A stretch of 64,000 bases of DNA, taken from positions 310,001-374,000 of the forward strand of contig DASVTU010000033.1 in NCBI GenBank assembly GCA_036387415.1. The letters run 5' to 3'. The stretch is from DASVTU01 sp036387415 (lineage in GTDB: Bacteria; Acidobacteriota; Blastocatellia; Pyrinomonadales; Pyrinomonadaceae). The notes beneath the pieces were generated by a model. That model was not told the DNA's origin. It was given only the letters and a program-made list of their open reading frames with translations, and made no database searches. Below, piece by piece: positions 49,633-57,212 of the stretch. Numbering within the stretch: position 1 is the stretch's first letter; every line of letters begins with the position of its first letter. The position numbers and the translations under genes were made by a program.

Positions 49633-50424
49633 TGAGTTTCTTCAAACTTCGACGGCCACTTTGTCGCTTCAAACGGACACACGTCTCCGAGGAAACGGAC
49701 AGGCGAACGCCCGCCGCTCTGATGCGTGCCTCGTTGTTGTTTGTGCTCTACAGGTAAAGAGCTAATTGCCGACAATTTCTTGAACCGTTGACTGCGTTTG
49801 GGAGAGTGCCACCTTGGTGTTGACGGGAGGGCAAAACGGATGTCGTCCCGTGACGACGTATTTCGACAAGCGACAATGCTTGACGATGCCGTTTGCCGAC
49901 CGCTTCGTCTTACTGCCAGACCGCTGCTGTCGAAACGGCCAGCGTAATCAGAAGCATGATGATGGCAGCGAGTTGTGCAAAGCTGTAGGCCAGTTCTTTC
50001 ATCGCTCTTTGTGCTCTCCTTCTCGGCTTGTCCTGCTCTGTCTTCACCCTCTGCAACGACTATGCCGACCCCGTGCCGTCCCCGCCTGATGCTTCATCCT
50101 CCGTGCTAACTTACACAATTAAAAGATACTTAAAGCGACTGACAAAAACTTGCCGCCTTTCTTTCGAGTGTCTACGGGCAGCGCATTGCCCTGTTTTGGT
50201 ACGTGGCGACAAAAATATATTTCTTTAATAACGTCCTAAAACAATTCGCAAACTCAGCAGCGAAGCGGAAATACAGCAATTTAACCGTCGTCGAGAGAAA
50301 CGTTACCGCCCATTCGTGGCACTCGAAGCGGGCAAACAATCGTCGTCGTCCAGACAAGGTTCGGCGTGGCTTTGCGCGAAGGCTAATTGGATGGCAAGTT
50401 GTTGTAAATAGAAGATTTGAACGC
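49633..50424. other. Intergenic region between the PBP and patatin genes
   Basis: About 790 bases with no large gene. The only supported item is a possible 30-residue membrane peptide at 49910-50002. The part from about 50095 to 50290 is AT-rich (for example AAAAATATATTTCTTTAATA). No tRNA, terminator or recognised regulatory RNA is seen. Confidence 0.45.
49910..50002 (-). CDS. Possible 30-residue single-span membrane peptide
   Basis: A small open frame reading MKELAYSFAQLAAIIMLLIT then LAVSTAAVWQ. Almost all of it is one membrane helix (about residues 10-26). AAGGAG lies about 15 bases and GGAGAG about 13 bases before the ATG at 50002, which is rather far. It stands alone in a gap of nearly 800 bases. 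I do not recognise a family. It could be a chance frame; the hydrophobic composition in a GC-rich genome is the main support. Confidence 0.35.
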   Translation of the reverse strand: MKELAYSFAQLAAIIMLLITLAVSTAAVWQ

Positions 50425-51294
50425 TTAGGCGGTTTGCTGGTCGCGGCGACGTGGGGCGAACCAGCGCCGTGTTTGTTCGGGCGGCGGAGGTGCAAGTAGT
50501 TGTTTGAGCGGTTCGACGGCGGGGCGCGTGGCTTCGATGCCCGCTTGAATCAACTCGTCGGCGCGCGCCATTTCGTCCCAACGGATGTGGCCGACTTTGG
50601 GCATGATGACGACATTAGCGAGCGCGCGTTGGTGCGCGGCGGCGGTGCGTTGGACGAGCAGCATGGATTGGACGAGCACGCCGATGGCCGAATGAGGCGA
50701 CCCCAAAAACTTCGCGCCCTCGACGTTAACATCAACGGCGACAATCACTTCCGCGCCGAGCGAGCGCACCGCCGCCGTCGGCACGTTGGCGACGAGGCCG
50801 CCGTCAACGAGTTGGCGTCCCTCCGCGTCAACGACCGGAATGTACCATCCGGGCAGACAACAACTGGCGCGAATCGCGAAGGCCACATCGCCCTCGCCGC
50901 TCATCGTCACGGCCTCGCCGGAATGGAGATCGGTGGCGACGGTGGCAAAAGGTATCTTCAACTGCTCGAAGCGCGTCAGGGGAAAACGCGCGCGGATGTA
51001 GTCTTCCATGCGGGCGTTCGACTGGATGCCGAGACGCGAAAGCGTCATCCGACCGATGTCGCGCCAACGCAGGCTCTGTGCTATCTCTTCGAGTTCGGCG
51101 AGCGACATTCCGGCGGCATACGCTCCGGCAACCAACGCGCCCGCTGACGTTCCCGCAATGCAGTCAACCGGAATCCCCTGCTCCGCAAAGACTTTGAGCA
51201 CGCCGACATGCGCCATGCCGCGCGCCGCCCCGCCCGACAACGCCAACCCCACACGCGGCCTCTCAAACTTCTCTTGCTTTGTCCTTCGCCACAT
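50425..51294 (-). CDS. Patatin-like phospholipase (RssA/NTE type)
   Basis: A 289-residue serine lipase with the catalytic dyad typical of patatins. The oxyanion loop is LALSGGAARGMAHVGVLKVF, the nucleophile S50 lies in AGTSAGAL, and D164 lies in LVDGGLVANVP. It is a compact bacterial form of the NTE/RssA class acting on phospholipids or lysophospholipids, probably in the cytoplasm or at the inner membrane face, since no signal peptide is seen. The tail after residue 260 is proline/arginine-rich. The ATG at 51294 begins just before the domain. No operon partner is close. Confidence 0.92.
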   Translation of the reverse strand: MWRRTKQEKFERPRVGLALSGGAARGMAHVGVLKVFAEQGIPVDCIAGTSAGALVAGAYAAGMSLAELEEIAQSLRWRDIGRMTLSRLGIQSNARMEDYIRARFPLTRFEQLKIPFATVATDLHSGEAVTMSGEGDVAFAIRASCCLPGWYIPVVDAEGRQLVDGGLVANVPTAAVRSLGAEVIVAVDVNVEGAKFLGSPHSAIGVLVQSMLLVQRTAAAHQRALANVVIMPKVGHIRWDEMARADELIQAGIEATRPAVEPLKQLLAPPPPEQTRRWFAPRRRDQQTA

Positions 51295-51352
51295 AACTCA
51301 CTCGCCCCTCATCGACCATTTGATGAAAAGAGCCGAAACAAGGATGTTCTTC

Positions 51353-51520
51353 GATTGCGGAATGCTGATTTCGGATTGTGGATTAAAAAGCAGAAGCCAG
51401 AAGTCAGGAGTCAGAAGAAATGCTAGACGAGCTTGATTCTCAACTCATTTCGGTTTTTACTTCTGACTTCTGACTCCTGAATTCTCATTCTTCCAATCCG
51501 CATTCCGCAATCCGCAATTC
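51353..51520. repeat. Inverted compound repeat: GCGGATTGCGG and CAGAAGTCAGGAGTCAG units
   Basis: The left arm (51353-51420) has GATTGCGGAATGCTGATTTC then CAGAAGCCAGAAGTCAGGAG. The right arm (51461-51518) has TTCTGACTTCTGACTCCTGA then AATCCGCATTCCGCAATCCG. The two units occur in mirrored order, so the whole can fold back. The right arm closely matches 2361-2412. Confidence 0.83.
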
Positions 51521-52678
51521 TTAGGCTCGGCGGCGCGTTTTTGTTCTTCTCGTCCGTCGGACAGGCGGTTTCTTTTTGGTCGTCGGCGACTGATTGGCTT
51601 TGTCAACTTCCTGTTTGACCTCTTGCACAAAGGTGTCAATCATCTCGCGCGTGATTTCGGTTTTGAGTTGAAGTTCGTTGCTTTCGGAGAATACCTGCAC
51701 GCTCTTAATCGCATTTTGAATCATGCGCTCTCGCACGTCTTTGGGTGGCGAAAGCGTCGCCAAAGCTTTCAAGCCGTTGAGCATGTCGCTGAGATTTTTG
51801 GCCTGATCGTTGGTCGTGGTGCGTCCGGCCAGCAGCACGTCGAAGCCTGCGGGCGTGAGTCCGAGCGCGGCGCTTACCCGATTCACGGCGGAGAGGGCTT
51901 TGACGATTTCATTCTCGCTCTCGCCTTCGCCGCTTTGGCCTTCCTTTTTGCCAAAGACCTGCGACTTAAACGAGTCGGGCACATTCATCGCCATGCCTAA
52001 GAGGGCGTTGGGATTGCGCGTGGCCGCTGCGACCAACTCCGCGTTAGCGCGCGGACGCCGACCCGTGCTCGCGTCGATGGCCGCGCGCACTTCCGCCGGA
52101 GTGCCGAAAAGAATAGTGCCCGCGTCGAGCGCCGTAACGGCCACGTCGAAGTCGAGTTTGCGTTCTTTCTCCGGCGTGCTTCCCTTGTAAGTTCCCTTCG
52201 GCAAGACGTAGAGAGTTTCGCCCTCATACTTCTGTTCGGTTATTTTCCCTGCGAATTCAGGGCTGCCGGAAGCGAGTATGAAGAGAGACATCATCTTGTC
52301 AGCATCGTTCACCTGCGCGATTAACACGGCTCTAATCTGCGATTTAGTGGGGTCGCTTTCAAACGCGGGCGCTCCGACAATGAGACGACTCGGCGCGCGA
52401 AAATCAATACCGCTCATCGCTTTCAAGCTATCAAGTGAGTCGTTCATCTTCTTGAGCATTTCGGGATTGCTGGCAAGGAAGCGCGGCACTGCGTCGTTGA
52501 GAATGCGTTGAATATCTATGACTAAGACCATCTCTGATTCGGGGAGCGCCATAAAGGGGTCGGAGATGGGCGGGGCGGCGGGCGCAGTTGTCTGCGCGAC
52601 GACGGAAGGAAGCAGCACGCCGAACGACAGCAGGAAGAGAGCGAGCACACGCAGAGCGTGGCGGGGATTTCGATTCAT
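51521..52678 (-). CDS. Secreted protein of unknown function
   Basis: A 385-residue protein I cannot assign to a named family. A signal peptide (LRVLALFLLSFGVLLPSVVA) is followed by ALPESEMVLVIDIQRILNDA, a pattern I associate with secreted Acidobacteria proteins. Alternating strands and helices such as PSRLIVGAPAFE, AVTALDAGTILFGTPAEVRA and NPNALLGMAMNVP suggest a two-lobed alpha/beta fold. The tail is strongly basic (KKKPPVRRTRRTKTRRRA). The ATG at 52678 is preferred over a TTG seven codons earlier. It follows the SurA-like gene by 170 bases and may belong to the same envelope set. Confidence 0.7.
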   Translation of the reverse strand: MNRNPRHALRVLALFLLSFGVLLPSVVAQTTAPAAPPISDPFMALPESEMVLVIDIQRILNDAVPRFLASNPEMLKKMNDSLDSLKAMSGIDFRAPSRLIVGAPAFESDPTKSQIRAVLIAQVNDADKMMSLFILASGSPEFAGKITEQKYEGETLYVLPKGTYKGSTPEKERKLDFDVAVTALDAGTILFGTPAEVRAAIDASTGRRPRANAELVAAATRNPNALLGMAMNVPDSFKSQVFGKKEGQSGEGESENEIVKALSAVNRVSAALGLTPAGFDVLLAGRTTTNDQAKNLSDMLNGLKALATLSPPKDVRERMIQNAIKSVQVFSESNELQLKTEITREMIDTFVQEVKQEVDKANQSPTTKKKPPVRRTRRTKTRRRA

Positions 52679-52849
52679 GTTCAAGTTTTGGCCTTTCAAT
52701 AGGTGTTTGATGAGACGGAAGCCGACGCCTCCGCGTCGAGAGTTTGCGACTCGGTAGACGATTCGCTGCGAGCCTCTTTCGGGATTTTATTATGTCGCGC
52801 CCGTCGAATGGAATCTTTTTTGCGCGGCGCGGGCTGAAGCGACGATGAT

Positions 52850-53539
52850 TTAGACCGGACTCAGAATTTGAATCTCTGCACGATTGCGTGCGTCTTCGAG
52901 AAACTGGTCGATGTCGCTCTCCACTTTGCTTTCGGTGAGTTCCTTTTCGATTTCCGCACGCGCATCTTTAAGTTCCGGCACGATACGACCGGGCGCCTGG
53001 CGGCGTCGGCGCGGAACCCAGACATTGCGGTAGTAATCATCGACTTCCTGCGGCGTCACGATGGCAAAGGAACGAAAACGAAAGATAAGATAGTTTTCAA
53101 TCGCCACGCGCTGCCGCACAATCTCTCTGAGTTGTTCCGAATCTTCGCCGAGGCCGACGCGCGCAAGGCGTTCGTAAAAACCCGCCTTCGAGGGAAAACG
53201 GCTGACCAACTCCGCGAGCGCCGAGTCAATCTCCTGATTTCGCGGTGAGATGCTCGGAAGTTTTTCGGCTTCCTGCGCGATGAGTCGCTGGTCGATGAGA
53301 AGTTGCAGGACGCGGTTCAAATCCTCCGAACGCGGATTATCGAGCGGCACGTTCGGCTCCAACGCCAACTGCCACAGCAAGTCCGTGTGTGTTATCAACT
53401 CCCGCCCGTTAATCACCGCCACCATCTTGTCAACCACTTCCTGCGCTTGCACGAATGAAAAATGAAAAATGAAAAATGAAAAAAGAAGAAGACTTCTGAC
53501 GATAACTTGTCGAATGAAATTGGTTTGGAATCTTTGCAT
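52850..53539 (-). CDS. SurA N-terminal-like periplasmic chaperone
   Basis: A 229-residue exported protein resembling the N-terminal chaperone part of SurA/PpiD: VVDKMVAVINGRELITHTDL opens the helical core, QLLIDQRLIAQEAEKL and TPQEVDDYYRN follow. No parvulin PPIase domain is present, so it would be a chaperone only. It sits right after bamA, as surA-like genes often sit near OMP assembly genes. The ATG at 53539 has GGGGAG seven bases upstream. The signal-peptide core (LFSFFIFHFSF) is encoded by a tandem ATGAAAA-type repeat, an unusual origin for a signal sequence. Confidence 0.82.
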   Translation of the reverse strand: MQRFQTNFIRQVIVRSLLLFSFFIFHFSFVQAQEVVDKMVAVINGRELITHTDLLWQLALEPNVPLDNPRSEDLNRVLQLLIDQRLIAQEAEKLPSISPRNQEIDSALAELVSRFPSKAGFYERLARVGLGEDSEQLREIVRQRVAIENYLIFRFRSFAIVTPQEVDDYYRNVWVPRRRRQAPGRIVPELKDARAEIEKELTESKVESDIDQFLEDARNRAEIQILSPV

Positions 53540-53567
53540 TTTTAATCTCCCCTTTTTCATTCTCTAG
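53455..53567. repeat. AATGAAAAATGAA-type repeat overlapping the SurA-like gene
   Basis: GAATGAAAAATGAAAAATGA and a further unit lie at 53454-53485. The inverse, TTTTAATCTCCCCTTTTTCA then TTCTC, lies at 53541-53565. The left arm is inside the coding region; the right arm supplies the ribosome site of the SurA-like gene. Confidence 0.65.
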
Positions 53568-56500
53568 AACGTTTGACCGAAGCGGAAATGAATCTGGCTG
53601 CGTTTGAGGCGGAAGATTTCGGGCGTCGCGGGGTTCTGCAGGTTAAGGATGAACTCCGGCGGATTGAGCATGAAGGCGTAATCGACGGCGATGGGGCCGA
53701 AGGGCGTCTTGAAGCGGATACCGAGTCCGACGCTGTGCGTCCACTTCGCTTGAAGGTTGGGGTCAACGCCCGTCTCCGGCTGTTTGCGGAAAATATCTTT
53801 GACGCTGCGAAAGACGTTGCCGCCGTCGTAGAACGGCACGACCTGAAAACCTTTGGCGGCGGCGATGCGCGCTTCCAAGTTGACGACGGCCAGTGCGTTG
53901 CCGCCGATGGGCACGGTGAAGGGGTCTACGTCAACGAGTTCACCGTTGCTGTTGCGGAACCTGCCACCCGCGACGACGATGCGCGGCCCCGCTTCTTCCG
54001 AACGAAAGCCGCGCAGACTGGTCGAGCCGCCGGAAAAGAATCTTTCGCTGATGGGAAGTGTGCGGTCAACGTCGTCGATGATGCCGTTGTCGTTGCGGTC
54101 AGTAGGGCTGTAGAGCCGCGCCAGTCCGAGTTGAATTCCGGCGGCGAGCACTGTGCCGCGCGTCTTCGGAATGGTGTAGTAGCGGCGGTAGGTCGCCTGT
54201 AATTTGCTGAACGAGAGATTGCCGCCGAGTTGTTTGAGCGCGATGGCATAGTCGAAGGTGAGGAAATCGCCGCGCGTGGCGTCGAAGGAACTGTCGCGTG
54301 AATCGCGCGCAAACGTCGCGCCGAAACGCGAGAGACGCACGGCGCGGTCGGGACGTAGGATAGGCGCGATGAGGAGACTTTCGATGTTGAAGAGGCGCAC
54401 GTCCTCGTAGTTGTAACGAAGAAAGAGCGTGCTGCGCGTGAGCACCTGCCCGCGTGTGCCGAGTTTGAGTTCGATGTCGCGTTGCGTTTCGAGATTGACG
54501 GTAAAGCGGTTGATGGTCGGCGCGCCTTTGGGCCTGCAAATCTCGATGTCGGTGTCGGTCGGCGGGTCGATGAGTGGACAGTTGATGTCGATGGGCTGGC
54601 CTTCTTCGTTGAGACGCTGGACGATGCCGAAGTTGCCACGGTCGATGGTTGAACGAAAGAAACGCGTGACGCTCGAATCGCGTTGATACTGCGCGGAGAG
54701 ATTGAGCGGCGCGAAGGCGCGCGCGCCGTAGCGACGAAAACGCGGGTCGAAATATTCGAGACGCAGAAGTTGCTGACGATTGCTGGCGCGCGTGCGGAGT
54801 GCACCCTGACGGAGTTTGCCGAAGAGGTTGCTGTTGCGAATCTCGAAGAGGCCGAGCGGGCCGCTGTCGGTCGAGAAGCCGCCGCCGTAGTCCATGACGT
54901 AACGCTTGCGTTCCTCCACGTCGATGATGAGGTCGCGCCGTTTGAAGCCGGAAGCGGTTTCGCCCGCCGTCTCGGAGCGTATGATGACCTGACGAAAAGC
55001 ATCCGTGCCGTAGAGGATTCGTTCGCTCTCGGCGATGTTGTCGGTGCGAAGCACTTCGCCTTCGCGGAGCGGAATGGCGTCGATGATGGCGTCGCGGTTG
55101 GTGACGATGTTGCCGTTGACAAAGATGCGATTGATGAAAACCTTGTCGGCTTCCGTGACGGTGTAGATGAGTCGCACCTGTTCGTCGCCAGCCTTTTCGG
55201 GTAGGTCAACGATGGCGAGTTGCACGTCTGCGTCGAGGTAGCCGTTGCGCGCGTAGAAGGCGCGGATGCGGTCGGACTCGTTGCGCGCCGCCGTGCGCGA
55301 GAAAGGCCCTTCGATGATGGTGCAGAGTTCGCCGGGCGCGAGGTCTGTGGGACAGGCTTCCTCGCGCAACTTCTCCGCCGTGTATATTTGATTGCCGCGC
55401 GTTTCGACGCCCGCGACGCGCGTTAGTTTTCCTTCGGTGACGACAAAGGTGATGATGAGATTTTCGCCTTCGACCGAGACGCCCTGCCGCACTTCAGCGC
55501 GCGCCCGACGATAGCCGAGGTCGCGCATACGCGCTTCAATCGTGCGGCGGTCTTGGTCGAGCGCATCGCTGCTGGTATAGCCGCGCCCCAAGCCGAAGAG
55601 TGGGATGAAGCCGAGCGCATTGGCTTCACGCGTGCGGAGGTCGTCGGCAACGTCGGCGACCGTCAGTTTGTCTGTGCCTTCGATGCGGATGTCGGCGAGT
55701 TTGAAGCGGCGTCCCTGCGCGACATCGTAGGTGATGGTCGTGGTTCGCCCGCTCAATTCTTCGGGGTTCAAATTTCCGCATGTGTCTTCATCGCTGCCAT
55801 TATCCGCCGCGCCGTTAGCCTGCGGCGGCAGCGTTGTGGTGGCTGCGCTGCCGTTTGCGGGAGCGGGCGGGGCGGCGACGGTGGCGGCGACAACCGGTGG
55901 GTTGACCGTGCAACGCGCTTCGACCTCCGCGAAGAAGAAACCATTCTCCTGCAAACGATTGCGAATACGACGCGCGCCCTCTTCAATGGCCGACTGGTCG
56001 ATGGTTCCTTCGCGCAGAATGGGGAGGAGTTCGCGTCGCTTTTTCTCGTCGAGTTCGTAGCCAGTGATTTCGACGCTGACTTTGGGGCCGACCGCGCCGC
56101 TCAGTTCAACGTCGATAACGTTGCGTTCGGAATCGAGCGTGATGCGCGGTTCGCCGAGTCGGGGCGCGAGAAACCCTTGCGCGATGATAGCTTGACGGAT
56201 ACGCGCGATGTCTTCGCCGAGCGACGACTGCATGTAGGGCGCGCCGGGGCGGAGCGTGAGTTCGGGTTGGATGGCGGACGTGTCGAAGCCTGTTATCTGA
56301 ATGTTGTAGGTGCCGACGGTCGCGCGTGCGCCGGTCGTGATGCGATAGACGATGGTGGCACGGGTTTTGGTCGCATCGAGTTGCTGCTCGAAATCGACGT
56401 TGGCGCGGTAGAAGCCACGGTCGCGCAGATAAGCCTGAATCAAGTCGGCGTTGTTGCGTACGGACTGTTCCGAGAGACGCTTGCCGGGGTCGAGCATGTT

Positions 56501-57052
56501 GAGGCGTGCGCGCAGTTCGTCTTCGGAGATGCCTTCCGGCGCGACGCCCACGTCGAGCACTACCTCTGCGACAAAGACCTGCGGGCGAATGATGAAACGC
56601 AAACCGACTTGCGTGCGCCCGTCGCCGCCCGCCGCGCCGCCCGCGTCGAAAGCTTCGACGCGCGCATTGGCGACGCGCTCCGAATCGAACAACAACTGCA
56701 AAGACTCGCGCACCTGCACGGCTGAAAAACGTCTGCCCGGAGCGACGCGCAACAACGAACGAAATTCAGCCGCCGCCGCACCGTTGTCGCCCGTCGCTTC
56801 TTCAATCACGACATCCACTGAAGCAACCACGCGTCCCTCGTACTGGCTGATGTCGCGCGTCAACCGTCTCGAAGCCGAAGATGCCACAGCGTCGTCACGC
56901 ACGCCTTCACGACGACGCGCAGCAGCGCCGCTAGTGCGTGCGCCTTCATCAATCGCCACGGCGGTGCCGTCTTGCAGACGCACGCCCGCACGCGCGCCCG
57001 TCGCGGCGAGCATGACGAAAAAGCCGATGAGGATGAACCGCTTGATACTCAC
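53564..57052 (-). CDS. bamA: Outer membrane protein assembly factor BamA
   Basis: A 1162-residue Omp85 protein that inserts beta-barrel proteins into the outer membrane. A signal peptide (FILIGFFVMLAATGARA) is followed by several POTRA modules, for example RRFKLADIRIEGTDKLTVAD and LTRVAGVETRGNQIYTAEKL. A 40-residue A/P/N-rich linker interrupts the POTRA region near residues 385-425. The C-terminal barrel has GYTSSDALDQ-type POTRA exit and later SERFFSGGSTSLRGFR, the substrate-lid RGF motif of Omp85 barrels, and ends HFRFGQTF with a terminal F. It is about 350 residues longer than the E. coli protein. The start is a GTG at 57052. Upstream is TamB, downstream a SurA-like gene. Confidence 0.93.
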   Translation of the reverse strand: MSIKRFILIGFFVMLAATGARAGVRLQDGTAVAIDEGARTSGAAARRREGVRDDAVASSASRRLTRDISQYEGRVVASVDVVIEEATGDNGAAAAEFRSLLRVAPGRRFSAVQVRESLQLLFDSERVANARVEAFDAGGAAGGDGRTQVGLRFIIRPQVFVAEVVLDVGVAPEGISEDELRARLNMLDPGKRLSEQSVRNNADLIQAYLRDRGFYRANVDFEQQLDATKTRATIVYRITTGARATVGTYNIQITGFDTSAIQPELTLRPGAPYMQSSLGEDIARIRQAIIAQGFLAPRLGEPRITLDSERNVIDVELSGAVGPKVSVEITGYELDEKKRRELLPILREGTIDQSAIEEGARRIRNRLQENGFFFAEVEARCTVNPPVVAATVAAPPAPANGSAATTTLPPQANGAADNGSDEDTCGNLNPEELSGRTTTITYDVAQGRRFKLADIRIEGTDKLTVADVADDLRTREANALGFIPLFGLGRGYTSSDALDQDRRTIEARMRDLGYRRARAEVRQGVSVEGENLIITFVVTEGKLTRVAGVETRGNQIYTAEKLREEACPTDLAPGELCTIIEGPFSRTAARNESDRIRAFYARNGYLDADVQLAIVDLPEKAGDEQVRLIYTVTEADKVFINRIFVNGNIVTNRDAIIDAIPLREGEVLRTDNIAESERILYGTDAFRQVIIRSETAGETASGFKRRDLIIDVEERKRYVMDYGGGFSTDSGPLGLFEIRNSNLFGKLRQGALRTRASNRQQLLRLEYFDPRFRRYGARAFAPLNLSAQYQRDSSVTRFFRSTIDRGNFGIVQRLNEEGQPIDINCPLIDPPTDTDIEICRPKGAPTINRFTVNLETQRDIELKLGTRGQVLTRSTLFLRYNYEDVRLFNIESLLIAPILRPDRAVRLSRFGATFARDSRDSSFDATRGDFLTFDYAIALKQLGGNLSFSKLQATYRRYYTIPKTRGTVLAAGIQLGLARLYSPTDRNDNGIIDDVDRTLPISERFFSGGSTSLRGFRSEEAGPRIVVAGGRFRNSNGELVDVDPFTVPIGGNALAVVNLEARIAAAKGFQVVPFYDGGNVFRSVKDIFRKQPETGVDPNLQAKWTHSVGLGIRFKTPFGPIAVDYAFMLNPPEFILNLQNPATPEIFRLKRSQIHFRFGQTF

Positions 57053-57058
57053 AACGGA

Positions 57059-57210
57059 AAACAGTAGACAGTGGTCAGTAGCCAGTAGAAATGCATCGAG
57101 GTTGTTGATAGTTAAGCGTCATTTGAGAGGCATGCTATTCGATAGTTAAGAGTCGGTCGAAGCGACAGCACGATTGATGTTTCCTACTGGCTACTGTTTT
57201 TGTCTACTCC
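57059..57210. repeat. Inverted pair of CAGTAGTCAGTAG-type repeats
   Basis: The left arm ACAGTAGACAGTGGTCAGTA then GCCAGTAGAAA (57061-57091) faces CCTACTGGCTACTGTTTTTG then TCTACTCC (57183-57210). The spacer holds ATGCATCGAGGTTGTTGATA, a diverged form of the shared spacer. Confidence 0.75.
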
Positions 57211-57212
57211 TT

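Noticed and set aside
55553..56725. Open frame of 390 residues antisense to bamA
   Set aside because: It mirrors the POTRA coding region and has no start signal or motif.
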